A stretch of 64,000 bases of DNA from CAVYXK01 sp963708245. Its GTDB lineage: Bacteria; Pseudomonadota; Alphaproteobacteria; Acetobacterales; Acetobacteraceae. The stretch lies in the NCBI GenBank assembly GCA_963708245.1, contig OY970201.1:496001-560000 (forward strand), in the 5' to 3' direction. A program made the position numbers and the translations under genes. The notes beneath the pieces were generated by a model, which ran no database searches, had not been told where the DNA came from, and saw nothing but the letters and a program-made list of their open reading frames with translations. Positions 33,399 to 42,558 of the stretch are shown here, one piece after another (position 1 is the stretch's first letter; every line of letters begins with the position of its first letter).

Positions 33399-34302
33399 TG
33401 GCTGCCTCGCGCGCGGCCAGATGCGCCTCGATGGCAGGCAGGTGTTCGGCGGTGAACCAGTCGGCGATTGCACCCGCCGTGGTCAACCAGACACCGGGAT
33501 GCGACAACACGTACTCCATCGCCGCCTGGAACGCCCGCACCCGATGCGGCTGACCGACCCAGTAGGGATGCAGCGCGATGCACATCACCCTGCCCTGCTC
33601 TGCCCCCTCGGCGTACACCGTGTCGAAGTAATCACGTATTTGCCTGGCGAACTCGGCGGCTTCCTCGCCGCGCCGGTGCAGAATCACGTCGTTCAGATCG
33701 ACGGAGTAGGGCATCGAGATCAATCGTCCCGTGCGCGTCCGCAGCGGGAATGGCTGGTCGTCGTGATAGAGGTCGGCGACATAGTCGTAACCACATGCCG
33801 CCGCCAGCTCGAACGTCGCCAGCGTGTTGCTGATGGCCGGGCTGAACCAGCCGCGCAGCCGTCGCCCGGTCACACGCTGATGAATCTCGAGGCTCTCCTC
33901 CATTGCCGCCCGTTCTTCCGCTGGCGGGACGCTCCAGTGGTAGCGGGTGTTGTAGATGCCGTGCGACATGAATTCCCAGCCGCGCGCCTCCATGGCCTCG
34001 AGAATGGCGGGGTAGTGCTCGATCACCGCCATATTGAGGCTGACAGTGCACGGAATGCCGAGCGCGTCGGTGACTGCGAACAGCCGCCATAGCCCCACCC
34101 GGTTGCCGTAATCCCGCTGCGCGTACCCGAGCACGTCCGGATGCGGCGAACGGGGCCACGGATCGCGGACACGGACCGTCGCGGGCAGGTATTCGTAATG
34201 TTCGATATTAGGCACCACCCAGAGGGCGACCCGTGCTCCACCGGGCCATCGCAGTCGCGGGCGATGCAAGATCGGGGAATAGGCGACCGGATCGTGGTCC
34301 AT
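33391..34302 (-). CDS. Polysaccharide deacetylase/PuuE-like protein, copy A
   Basis: A 303-residue paralogue of the next gene. RLRWPGGARVALWVVPNIEH and YEYLPATVRVRDPWPRSPHP open the protein. YGNRVGLWRLFAVTDALGIP and WEFMSHGIYNTRYHWSVPP carry the His of the usual metal site. IALHPYWVGQPHRVRAFQ supplies the C-terminal His. It is the first gene of the pair, with AGGTAGGAGG upstream of the ATG. The likely role is hydrolysis of a cyclic amide or imide; true polysaccharide substrates are less likely. Confidence 0.82.
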   Translation of the reverse strand: MDHDPVAYSPILHRPRLRWPGGARVALWVVPNIEHYEYLPATVRVRDPWPRSPHPDVLGYAQRDYGNRVGLWRLFAVTDALGIPCTVSLNMAVIEHYPAILEAMEARGWEFMSHGIYNTRYHWSVPPAEERAAMEESLEIHQRVTGRRLRGWFSPAISNTLATFELAAACGYDYVADLYHDDQPFPLRTRTGRLISMPYSVDLNDVILHRRGEEAAEFARQIRDYFDTVYAEGAEQGRVMCIALHPYWVGQPHRVRAFQAAMEYVLSHPGVWLTTAGAIADWFTAEHLPAIEAHLAAREAANG

Positions 34303-34439
34303 AGGTTCTACCTCCTACCTCACGGATCCGTTCAGCACGCTGACGTGATGCTACGCGATGCCAACTGATCACTCATCGCGACATTTAACCTCAAATCCCA
34401 TGCCTTGATTCGTTAGCAACCGAAAGGAATGAGACTGCG

Positions 34440-34727
34440 ATGAACCGGACCATGAAACTTGTCCTGGTCGTCGGCGGGTTGGCGTTGCTCGCCGGCTGCG
34501 GCTCCAATGAACCGAACCGCGCTGCCGGAGGCGCCGGGGTTGGCGCTGGCACCGGCGCCGTTGTCGGCGCCATCGCCGGCCCGCCGGGGGCGGCCGTAGG
34601 CGCCCTGGTCGGCGCCGGCGTCGGCGCCGCAGGCGGCGCCGCCACGACCCCAAGCCAAGTCAATCTTGGCAAGCCAGTATGGAAGCAGCCGATGCATGTC
34701 GGCGACGCGCAGTACAACCCGCAATAG
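34440..34727 (+). CDS. Glycine-zipper lipoprotein
   Basis: A 95-residue protein. LVVGGLALLAGCGSNEPN is a lipoprotein signal with lipobox LAGC. The mature part has glycine-zipper repeats (GVGAGTGAVVGAIAGPPGAA, VGALVGAGVGAAGGAA), as in small outer-membrane 17-kDa-type lipoproteins. The tail PVWKQPMHVGDAQYNPQ is soluble. It probably associates with the envelope; no partner is adjacent. AAAGGAATGAG precedes the ATG. Confidence 0.8.
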   Translation: MNRTMKLVLVVGGLALLAGCGSNEPNRAAGGAGVGAGTGAVVGAIAGPPGAAVGALVGAGVGAAGGAATTPSQVNLGKPVWKQPMHVGDAQYNPQ

Positions 34728-34748
34728 GACGGCGACCTGAAGCAGGGG

Positions 34749-35183
34749 TCAGGCAGAGCCTGCGACGTAAGTCTTCAGGCTTTCGACCTCGTGCTCTTGC
34801 TGCATAATGCGGGCTTTCACCACGTCGCCGATGCTGATCACGCCGACCAGAGCACCTCGGTCGAGTACGGGCATGTGACGAAACCGGCCGACCGTCATCT
34901 CGTGCATCGCCTGCGCCACAGTGGTGTGCGGGGTGGCGGTCTTGAGCGCCCGGGTCATGAGCTGCCCGGCGGTCATATCTAGTGTGCGCGCGCCGTTGGC
35001 AGCGAGGCTGCGGACGATGTCCCGCTCGCTCACGATGCCGAGAAGCTGATCCGCGCTGTCCTGCACAAGGGCGGCGCCGATCCGCTTTTCCGCGAGGATC
35101 TGCGAGACCTCTGCGATGGTCGAGGTCGGCGTGACAGTGACGACTTGACGGCCTTTGTGTTTCAGGATTGCCGCGACGGTCAT
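34749..35183 (-). CDS. Stand-alone CBS-pair protein
   Basis: A 144-residue protein made of two CBS domains. The first covers VTVTPTSTIAEVSQILAEKR then IGAALVQDSADQLLGIVSE, ending with RDIVRSLA. The second covers LMTRALKTATPHTTVAQAMH and GRFRHMPVLDRGALVGVISI, ending GDVVKARI. CBS pairs bind adenine nucleotides. Such solitary proteins are sensors of energy state with unknown partners. Convergent with the lipoprotein gene. Confidence 0.9.
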   Translation of the reverse strand: MTVAAILKHKGRQVVTVTPTSTIAEVSQILAEKRIGAALVQDSADQLLGIVSERDIVRSLAANGARTLDMTAGQLMTRALKTATPHTTVAQAMHEMTVGRFRHMPVLDRGALVGVISIGDVVKARIMQQEHEVESLKTYVAGSA

Positions 35184-35303
35184 AGCCTCGTTCCCCTTTG
35201 GCTGTCTTTCGGGGCTGAGCATGCGCCCTGGATACGCGGCAGAGCAAAAAACAGCCGTGCAGTGCAGCAATTTCCGCCGCCAGAGCCGATTTTGCCCACG
35301 TAT

Positions 35304-36345
35304 TCAGGCTCCAGCCGCGGCAGCGGCTTCCGAACGATGGCCGGTCTGGTGGAAGTAGTTGGCCCGGTAGAACGTCAGGATCAGGTCCCGGTACACAGCC
35401 GGCGGATAGCGCGGCGGATTGTCGGAGCCGATACAGGACGGCAGGGGTTCGATCACGGCATCGGGGTTCGGGCTGTGGAAATAGGCGATCGAGTAGCGGT
35501 CGGTTCCTGATTCGTTGAGCACGCCATGCGGTGTGGAAAGAAACCGGTCATTCGACCAGCGACGCATGATATTGCCGAGATTGATCAGGAATGTCCCCGG
35601 GATCACCGGCGGGGGGGAACCATTCGCCGGACGGCAGGCGCACGGCAAGGCCGGGCACATCGGTGCGCGCCAACGCGGTCATGAAGCTGTTGTCGGTGTG
35701 CGGCGCCTGGCCGAACAGGTTTTCCTCGTCCGGGTCCTGCGGCGGGTAGTGCAGGAACCGCAGGTTGGCGTGCGCCTCGTTCGCGAAGAAGGAGGCGGAG
35801 AAATCCGCCGGCATGCCGAGGGCGACCGCGAAGGGCGGCAGCATGCGGTCGCACATGGAACCAAGAGCGTGGAAATACGCCATCATGTCCTCGCGCAATC
35901 CCGACATGCCGTCCGGCCATTGGTTGCGACCGCGCAGTGCGCGACCGGCGAGCACGTCCGGATGGTCCAGACCGCGATCGTGGCTGATGAAGAAGCTCTC
36001 GTTCTGATTGGGCCGCGTCGCCTTGTGCACCGTTGATGCGCCCTGCACCGAGGCGTTCATCGGCAGGTAGCCGATGTTGTTCTGGTTCAGCCTGAGCGCG
36101 AGCTTCGTCTCCAGCCGCAGGGCATGAAAGCGGCGAGAAGCGGCGAAGGCGCGGTCGATCACCGCCTGATCGACGCCGTGGTTTGCGTAGAAGAAACCGA
36201 CATGTTCGCAGGCGTGCTTGACCTGGGCGGCAAGCGTCGTGATTGCGCCCGGTTCGCCGGCGAAATAGGGGCCATAGTCGATGACCGGGATCTTGCTTGC
36301 GGCCTCGGCGAAATTCGTGACCATGTGCTGCTTGAAGAGATGCAT
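35304..36345 (-). pseudogene. Isopenicillin-N-synthase-like 2OG-Fe(II) dioxygenase, frameshifted
   Basis: Two frames make one 346-residue gene. The N-terminal frame has KIPVIDYGPYFAGEPGA and HACEHVGFFYANHGVD (DIOX_N) and the first metal ligands HTDNSFMTALA. The C-terminal frame continues PVIPGTFLINLGNIMRRWSN then DRFLSTPHGVLN (the distal His) and DRYSIAYFHSPNPD (Arg-x-Ser for 2-oxoglutarate). The break is a run of seven C (G at 35611-35617 on the plus strand). Six C would restore EWFPPPVIPG. It may be a sequencing artefact, strand slippage or true decay. GGAGGAGGCGAGGG precedes the ATG. Confidence 0.82.
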
Positions 36346-36477
36346 CCCTCGCCTCCTCCCCCCGCCGAAAGCGCCAATTTGACCACAGGTGAGACGCCGC
36401 CGCCAATTCTGGATTGCCAGGGGATATCAACCGCAGGAAACTCCGCCACGTCGAATCCACGAACGAGGTTCCGTCCG

Positions 36478-36846
36478 ATGACCCGGTTCGCGTTGCTCCT
36501 GGTGGCGCTCTCTCTAGCGGCCGTCGCGTTGCCGACGATCTCGGAGGCGCAGATCAATCCGTTCCAAAGCTCGCGCACCGGTCTGCGCGGAGACGACTTG
36601 ACGTTGATGAGTGCTGCTGCCTCGCAGCTTTATCAGCAAGACACGGTCACCAATGGTGCCGAAGACCATTGGTCAAATCCGAAGACTGGCAACAGCGGCA
36701 CCGTGACGGTGCTACAGAGCTTTGAGAAGGCCGGGATGGCGTGCAGGAAGGTTCGATACGTCATCCGGCTGCGTCACGTCACAGGACAGCGCATCTACAC
36801 CGTGAATTGGTGCAAGACGGCTTCCGGCGAGTGGAAGATAGCGTGA
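36478..36846 (+). CDS. Exported surface-antigen-like protein (RT0821/Lpp0805 type)
   Basis: A 122-residue protein from ATG 36478 with signal peptide FALLLVALSLAAVALPTISE followed by AQ. The mature part matches the small 16-17 kDa surface protein pattern: DHWSNPKTGNSGTVTVLQSF, EKAGMACRKVRYVIRL, YTVNWCKTASGEWKIA, with two Cys that could pair. It is periplasmic or outer-membrane associated. The function is unknown. The in-frame region upstream of this ATG is antisense to the dioxygenase gene. Confidence 0.75.
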   Translation: MTRFALLLVALSLAAVALPTISEAQINPFQSSRTGLRGDDLTLMSAAASQLYQQDTVTNGAEDHWSNPKTGNSGTVTVLQSFEKAGMACRKVRYVIRLRHVTGQRIYTVNWCKTASGEWKIA

Positions 36847-37016
36847 ATCAACGGCGGCAGTGTCGCCGGCCAGATCCAGCGATCCGCCGCAAAGAGCCAC
36901 GAATTCGCGGCAGGTTCATCAAGGTTGGCGGCAGCTACCCCGGTCTACAATGCTGATCGGCGCGCATTACAGTGCGTTGCGGCCACGGTACGGTACCAAC
37001 GGCACCTTCGGATTTA

Positions 37017-38069
37017 GAGCACGATCGTTTCAGGTTGACGCATACCCTGCCTCGCTGATAAAGTTGCGGCATTCCGCTGCTGTCAACTCCTTCAGCAACG
37101 CACCGACCGCGCGTTCAACCTCCTCGAGGCTTCGAGCATTCGCTTTGCGCAGAAGCGTCTTCAGCTTCGAAAACGCCTGTTCAATCGGGTTCAGGTCCGG
37201 GCTGTAGGGCGGCAGATAGAACAGCTTGGCACCGGCCGATCGGATGGCACGCCGGATCGCCGGATCTTTGTGGCTGCTGAGGTTATCCATCACCACGATG
37301 TCGCCTGGTTTCAACGTCGGGACGAGGAATTGCTCGACCCAGGCGAGGAAGCTTTCGCCGTCAATCGGTCCATCGAACACGCAGGGGGCGACGAAATCGT
37401 TACAGCACAGGCCGGCGACGAAGGTGAGCGTCTTGCGCGGTCCGTGCGGGACCTTCGCGACCAGTCGCTGACCCCGCGCACAGCGGCCATGTAAGCGCGT
37501 CATGTTGGTCTTCGCCCAGGTCTCATCAACGAAGATCAGCCGCGCCGCAGAGACGGTGCCCTGTCGCTCCTTCCACTGCCGGCGCCGGCGGGCAACGTCG
37601 GCGCGATCCTGTTCGCTGGCGCGCAGGCTTTTTTTTGAAACTGAGACCGACGTGGTCGAGGAAATGCCACACGCCGTAATAGCTGACCGTGACGCCGCGT
37701 GCGGTCAGCTCAGCCAGCAGTTCGCGACCAGTGATGTCGGGTTTCTCGACCACCCGGGCGCGGATCCACGCCTCCTCGGCGGTCAGCGCGAACGGCTTTT
37801 TACCGCCCATCGGCAGAGCCGCAGGACTGCCGGTGCTGCCGCCCGCTTGCTCCAGCGGATCGCCGAGGAGTGGCTGACGGCGAAGCGCTTGGCCGCTTCC
37901 GCCCGGCTCATGCCGCCAGCTACCGCAGCGACCACCCGTTCGCGTAAGTCCAGTGAATAGGGAGCTCCCATGCATGGCTGGCCTCCAGTCCAGCCAGCAT
38001 CTTCAATCAGAAACCTTGCCGCGCCGGAATCCCCCCGCCTGCCGATTCGGCTTCAAGCGATCATGCTCT
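37017..38069 (-). mobile_element. IS630-family insertion sequence, degenerate
   Basis: About 1,053 bp flanked by TA on both sides (37015-37016 and 38070-38071), as expected for IS630. The ends match as inverted repeats over about 14 positions: GAGCACGATCGTTT on the left, and GAGCATGATCGCTT as the reverse complement on the right. The transposase lies on the minus strand and is broken. The element separates an unremarkable flank from a decayed arylsulfatase gene. Confidence 0.85.
37030..37971 (-). pseudogene. IS630-family transposase, frameshifted
   Basis: The reading begins MGAPYSLDLRERVVAAVAGG with an HTH (MSRAEAAKRFAVSHSSAIRW), then shifts frame near 37830 into GSPAALPMGGKKPFALTAEE and ITGRELLAELTARGVTVSYY. 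At an A8 run (T at 37629-37636) it shifts again into SLRASEQDRADVARRRRQWK and the DDE part: LIFVDETWAKTN, GDIVVMDNLSSHKD, PYSPDLNPIEQAFSKLKTL. The poly-A shift is common in two-frame IS630 elements and may be programmed. The first shift is not, so the copy is probably dead. Confidence 0.85.
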
Positions 38070-38117
38070 AGTTTTCGGTCGTTTGTGTGACACGCATAAG
38101 GCTGAGGGCACGAGCCA

Positions 38118-38629
38118 GCAATTCTATGGCTCGGCGGCGAAACCAACCAATGGGCGCCGCTGATCTATGATGGGACGGTTAATGTCGAGCCGCCGCACGA
38201 TCCAGACTATCGTCGGCGACAACGGTGCGAGCGCCGGAGGGCGGCTTCAATGGCTTGTTCAATGAGATGTTCTATTTTAATGGTGTTCCCGAGCCGATCG
38301 AGCTTCAACTTTAGCGCATCGACCTGCTCGGCGGACCGATGACGTATAGCCACTACGCTGCGGGTTGGGCCGTCGCGGGCGATTCGCCATTCACCTGGAC
38401 GAAGCAGGTTGCAAGCAGTTATGGCGGCACGCGCAACCCGCTGGTCGTGCACTGGCCGAACGGGATCAAGGCGAGGAACGAAATCCGTTCGCAATGGCAT
38501 CATGTAGTGGATGTTGCGCAGACGATCCTGGAGGCGGCGGGTCTCCCGCAGCCGAAGTCGGTCAACGGCACCGAGCGAATCCCAATGCAGGGCGTTAGCA
38601 CGACCCCCACGTGCCTGACCGGCATCTGA
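38118..38629 (+). pseudogene. Arylsulfatase fragment, decayed
   Basis: Pieces of a sulfatase-family protein appear in order but in shifting frames: QQFYG, then GGETNQWAPLIYDGTVNVEP PHDPDY, then GGFNGLFNEMFYFNGVPEPI, an in-frame TAG at about 38314, and MTYSHYAAGWAVAGDSPFTW continuing to TKQVASSYGGTRNPLVVHWP and AAGLPQPKSVNGTERIP. The formylglycine N-terminal part and the C-terminus are missing. Intact homologues hydrolyse sulfate esters. Confidence 0.78.
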
Positions 38630-38639
38630 CACAGTACTT

Positions 38640-38953
38640 TGAAATTATCGGAAACCTCGTCAATAACCTTAATAGGAAAGGAATCTAACGCTATACCTTC
38701 CCCCTGCGCGGAACGTGCATACGTGGTTTCCTCTGGAATTGTCTCATCACATGATCCGACGTGCAACATGCAGCGAAATGAGACGCTGACGAGAGTAGGC
38801 CGCATTCATGATGACTGGAAAGCCGAGCCCATCCGCTTCCGCAAGCGGGCTCCGAACCGAGGGTTGCCACGCGGAGTGCAGCGGGCAAGTTCCCTGAGTT
38901 GTCTCACCACGTCCGCCGGTCCTTTCCCGTCTAGTTGAACGTGCTTTTAATCG
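38640..38953. other. Unassigned, lower-GC stretch
   Basis: About 310 bases between the sulfatase remnant and a methyltransferase. A 99-codon plus-strand frame (MKLSETSSITLIGKESNAIP onward) has no recognisable motif or ribosome site. Composition is less GC-rich than the chromosome average here, so it may be the trace of a transferred segment. Confidence 0.35.
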
Positions 38954-39532
38954 TTACCGTCGCCGCAGTACGACCGGTTGTTCGTCCCGCAACGACGGAT
39001 GGTGAACCAGCGGCGGAAGCGTCGCCGGCCAGACCCAACGCTCCGGCGCGAACAGCATCCGCATGTGGGGAATCGGGCAGTCGAAGGGCGGGCCGCCCTC
39101 CGCTCCGGTCTGCATGAACAGAACGAACAGCGCCCCGCCGGAGCGCAACCACTGCGCGAGGAGCTGCTCGTAGTCCGGCACGCGATCTGGCGGCAACGCA
39201 CATAGACAGGTCTGGTCGTACACCGCATCGAACGGTTCGGCCGGTTGCCACGCGAACAGGTCCGCTTCGACCACGCAGCCGCTCGAGCCCAGTTGCGTCC
39301 GCTGCGCCTCGACGGCTGTGGGTGCCACGTCCAGCACCGTGATGTCGAACCCGGCCGCGGCGAGCGCCGCCGGTTCGGCGCTTCGGCCGGCGCCCGGGAC
39401 CAGGATCCTGCAGGGCGCAAGCTCGCCCGACTGGCGCCAGGCAACGAAGGCCGGATTGAGGGTCGGGCGTTCCCAGCGAGTGGTCCCAGCCTGGTACCGG
39501 CTCTCCCAGTCGATGACCCGGGTCTCGCTCAT
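38954..39532 (-). CDS. SAM-dependent methyltransferase (TPMT-like)
   Basis: A 192-residue class I methyltransferase from ATG 39532, overlapping the ygfZ-like gene by four bases. RVIDWESRYQAGTTRWERPT is the N-terminal motif of thiopurine-methyltransferase-like proteins. CRILVPGAGRSAEPAALAAA is the SAM-binding glycine-rich loop, ITVLDVAPTAVEAQR motif II, and FDAVYDQTCLCALPPD motif IV. It may methylate chalcogen or thiol compounds. Last gene of a four-gene minus-strand operon. Confidence 0.85.
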   Translation of the reverse strand: MSETRVIDWESRYQAGTTRWERPTLNPAFVAWRQSGELAPCRILVPGAGRSAEPAALAAAGFDITVLDVAPTAVEAQRTQLGSSGCVVEADLFAWQPAEPFDAVYDQTCLCALPPDRVPDYEQLLAQWLRSGGALFVLFMQTGAEGGPPFDCPIPHMRMLFAPERWVWPATLPPLVHHPSLRDEQPVVLRRR

Positions 39533-40344
39533 TCGACCTGCTCCGGCAGGCGCATCCACCCGGGAATGCGGGGGATCAGCGATGCCTCACCACAGACGAG
39601 CCGCTCGCGTAAGGCCTCCAGCCGGAGCACGGCGAGCCCGAGCCCGTCGCGGCCGGAGCGCATGGTGCCGACTTCCGCGCCATCACGCATAACCGGGGTT
39701 CCAGGCGCGGGAAGCGGACCCTCGACTTCGACCGGGACCAGCCGCCGCTTTACCAGGCCGCGGTACTTCGTCCGTGCCGTGAGTTCCTGGCCCATGTAGC
39801 AGCCCTTGGTCCAGGAGATGCCGGACAGCTCGCCGAACCCAGCCTCCAGCAACACGGTCTTCTCCGCCTCCAGGTCGCGCGACCCGTCGGGCAGACCTAG
39901 CGCCAGACGATGCCGATCCCAGTCATCCGCAGTCGCCGTGACTTGCAGCGGTTCGCTCGCTAGGACGCGGCAGCCTGCCTCGGGCAGCCGTGGATCGGGT
40001 GCGGCGATCCCGCCGGAGGTCCACGCGCCGTCCCAGGCGGCGTACACCGACAAGTCATCCCGAGCGGAAATCGCGACCTTGGAGCGCAGACGAAAGCGCG
40101 AAAGGCGCTGCACCAAAGCCGGAAGCTGCGTCCGCTCGACATCGAGCAGCAGCCGGTCCGGCTCGGCCAAAATGAAGAAATCCGCGAGCCACTTGCCCTG
40201 CGGCGTCAGCAACGCGGCCCAGACCGCACAACCTGGCTGCGCCTCGGTCACATCGTTGGATACCAGGCCTTGCAGGAACGTCACGCGGTCATCGCCGCCG
40301 ACTTCGATCACGCCCCGTTCGGGCAGATGCGCCAATCGTGTCAT
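39529..40344 (-). CDS. ygfZ: YgfZ/GcvT-domain folate-binding protein
   Basis: A 271-residue protein. RVTFLQGLVSNDVTEAQPGC is the usual N-terminus, and TKGCYMGQELTARTKYRG contains the diagnostic KGCYxGQE motif. YgfZ (Iba57-like) uses tetrahydrofolate to support assembly or repair of certain iron-sulfur enzymes. The start is ATG 40344; the longer reading extends into the MFS gene. It lies 31 bases after the MFS stop and is coupled to the methyltransferase gene. Confidence 0.9.
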   Translation of the reverse strand: MTRLAHLPERGVIEVGGDDRVTFLQGLVSNDVTEAQPGCAVWAALLTPQGKWLADFFILAEPDRLLLDVERTQLPALVQRLSRFRLRSKVAISARDDLSVYAAWDGAWTSGGIAAPDPRLPEAGCRVLASEPLQVTATADDWDRHRLALGLPDGSRDLEAEKTVLLEAGFGELSGISWTKGCYMGQELTARTKYRGLVKRRLVPVEVEGPLPAPGTPVMRDGAEVGTMRSGRDGLGLAVLRLEALRERLVCGEASLIPRIPGWMRLPEQVE

Positions 40345-40375
40345 GTGTGCAAGTTGGTCGCTGCGGTGCGACCCC

Positions 40376-41617
40376 TCAAGCGGCGGCATCCGCATGGCTC
40401 GGCACCCTGCGCCGCCGGCCGCGCCACTCGGTGCCGAGCGCCATGACCACGGTGATCAGCATGAACACCGCCGAGGAGTAGAACACCCAGCGCGGCGCCC
40501 CTCGGTCCATGATCCAGCCGCCCAGCATGGGTCCGATCGTGCCGCCGATATTGAACCCAGTGGTGACGATACCGAATACCCGGCCGGCCGCGCCGGGCGG
40601 TGCGGCGGCGCGCACCATCATGTCGCGGGAGGGCGCGATCATGCCGGAGAGGAAGCCGGCCGATCCCATTGCGGCGATCAGCGCCACGGCGTTGAGCGGC
40701 ACGGTGCCGATCAGGAAGACGATCGTCGCGGTGGCCGCGAACGCCGCAGCCGCCACCTCGCCGTGCCGGCGTGTCATGTCGGCAATCACGCCGCCCGCCA
40801 GCACGCCGATCGCCGTCGCTGTCAGGAACGCCGACAAGGCGCCGTTCGCGACTACCAGAGGCACCGCATACAGCGCCTTCAAGGCGACGACGGAAAAGTT
40901 GGTCAGCGCGCCGGTCGAGAGGCTGAGCAGCGCGAAGAACGCCGTCAGGCTGATGATGGTTGGGCTCAGCAGCCGCGCGATCGGAAGCCGCGCTGCCGGG
41001 GCGGAGCCACCGGTGACCGCACGTGGCAGCGGCGCGGTCACAGCGTCCAGCCAGCCAGAGAACGCGAGCAGCACGGCGACGGCGAGACCGATCGATGCGG
41101 CGACAAAGAGCGCGGCGCTGAGCCCGGCATGGGTGCTGACCACCAGCATCACCGGCGGTGCAAGCGCTCCGCCGAGGTATCCGGCAAAAGTATGGAACGA
41201 GAATGCTCGCCCGACGCGCGCCGGCTCGACGGCGGCACCGAGGATGGCGTAGTCCGACGGGTGATAGACCGCGTTGGCCATGCCGAACACAACCGCCGCC
41301 ACCATCAGCACGGCGTAGTGTGGATACAGGCCGAAGCAGCCGAAGGCCGCGCTGGAGAGGCAGAGACCGCCGATCAGCATGCGCCGCGAGCCGACGCGGT
41401 CCACCAACCAGCCGACCGGCACCTGGACCAACGCCGAAGCAACGTTGGCGAGCGTGATCGCCAGCCCGAGCCGGACGAAATCCACTCCGAGCCGCTGGTG
41501 CAACAGCGGAAACAGCGGCACCAGGACGAGGCCGTGGAAATGGCTGACCAGATGGGCGGCGCAGACGAGCCCGAGGGTCTTCACCTCGGGGGCTCGTCCG
41601 GATACGGTTGGAGTCAT
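40376..41617 (-). CDS. Major facilitator superfamily transporter
   Basis: A 413-residue, 12-helix MFS protein from ATG 41617. The signature between helices 2 and 3 is GWLVDRVGSRRMLIGGLCL. MANAVYHPSDYAILGAAVEP, with a His in helix 4, resembles fosmidomycin-resistance-like and related exporters. GVIADMTRRHGEVAA is the matching loop in the second half. Direction and substrate cannot be told from sequence. It overlaps the MBL gene by four bases, so export of or resistance to that enzyme's substrate is possible. Confidence 0.88.
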   Translation of the reverse strand: MTPTVSGRAPEVKTLGLVCAAHLVSHFHGLVLVPLFPLLHQRLGVDFVRLGLAITLANVASALVQVPVGWLVDRVGSRRMLIGGLCLSSAAFGCFGLYPHYAVLMVAAVVFGMANAVYHPSDYAILGAAVEPARVGRAFSFHTFAGYLGGALAPPVMLVVSTHAGLSAALFVAASIGLAVAVLLAFSGWLDAVTAPLPRAVTGGSAPAARLPIARLLSPTIISLTAFFALLSLSTGALTNFSVVALKALYAVPLVVANGALSAFLTATAIGVLAGGVIADMTRRHGEVAAAAFAATATIVFLIGTVPLNAVALIAAMGSAGFLSGMIAPSRDMMVRAAAPPGAAGRVFGIVTTGFNIGGTIGPMLGGWIMDRGAPRWVFYSSAVFMLITVVMALGTEWRGRRRRVPSHADAAA

Positions 41618-42483
41618 GCAGGCTGGCAGCGGAAGCCGTCCCCCCAGCTTGTGAACCGGACAGCGGACGGCGACGGGAAATGCGCGGTGCAGCACAGCGT
41701 GCCAGATTCGCAGGCGCGCGTCAGGAAGCTCCGCCGGGTGAGCGCGGCCTGCTTTGGGTCGGTGTCGGCGCGCATGGAAAGCTCCGGATACCGCGCCTGG
41801 ATCGGCGAGTGGATCAGATCGCCGGTCAGGATCGCATCCTGGCCGCCGCGGCCGAGCAATACAGCGAAATGATCCGGAGTATGGCCGGGCGTGGGCAGCA
41901 GGCGCACATGGTCGTCCAGCACATGCTCGCTGGTGACGAAATCGGCCCGCTTCGCTTCGACGATCGGGATCACGCTGTCAGCGATGCAATTGATCGGCGT
42001 CTTGGCATGCTGATCGGCCCAGTAGGCGTATTCGCGTTCCGAGAACAGGTAACGCGCGTTGGGGAAGGTCGGCACCCAGCGTCCGTTGTCCAGCCTCGTG
42101 TTCCAGCCGACGTGATCCACGTGCAGATGCGTGCACATGACGTAGTCGATGTCGCCCACCGTCAGCCCGGCGGCCGCGAGCCCACGCAGCCAGGTATCGT
42201 CCGACTTCATGTGCCACGGCGGACGCGTGGCACGATCCTTATCGTTTCCGATGCAGCTATCGACCAGGATGGTGTGGTGCGGCGTGCGCACGACATAGGA
42301 CTGGAAGCATAGCACCAGCTTGCCGGTGGCCGGGTCAAGCGCCGCCGGCTCCATCCACTCGCGGTTTTCCTCGAGCACCTCGAGGGTCAGACCTGGAATG
42401 AACTCGAACGGGTCGGTGAACGGGATTTCCTGCTCGACGATGCGGTGAATGGTCAGCTCGCCGACGGTAATCGTCGCGCTCAT
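41614..42483 (-). CDS. MBL-fold metallo-hydrolase
   Basis: A 289-residue metallo-beta-lactamase-fold protein. MCTHLHVDHVGWNTRLDN is the HxHxDH motif. Further ligands are in LLPTPGHTPDHFAVLLG and AILTGDLIHSPIQARYPE. The variable N-terminus (RIVEQEIPFTDPFEFIPGLT) resembles lactonase and methyl-parathion-hydrolase-like members. It has no signal peptide, so it is cytoplasmic. First gene of the MBL-MFS-ygfZ-methyltransferase operon. Confidence 0.9.
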   Translation of the reverse strand: MSATITVGELTIHRIVEQEIPFTDPFEFIPGLTLEVLEENREWMEPAALDPATGKLVLCFQSYVVRTPHHTILVDSCIGNDKDRATRPPWHMKSDDTWLRGLAAAGLTVGDIDYVMCTHLHVDHVGWNTRLDNGRWVPTFPNARYLFSEREYAYWADQHAKTPINCIADSVIPIVEAKRADFVTSEHVLDDHVRLLPTPGHTPDHFAVLLGRGGQDAILTGDLIHSPIQARYPELSMRADTDPKQAALTRRSFLTRACESGTLCCTAHFPSPSAVRFTSWGDGFRCQPA

Positions 42484-42558
42484 GGCAGGCTCCGTAGGGT
42501 GTTTCCTGGCCCGGATGTTAGAGCGATTTGATGGCGGCTGGAAACGCCCAGCCCCCTG

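Noticed and set aside
37629..37636. Counting the A8 frame change among the +1 sequencing-type errors
   Set aside because: IS630 elements commonly carry a natural frame change at a poly-A run, so it was kept apart from the four broken host genes.
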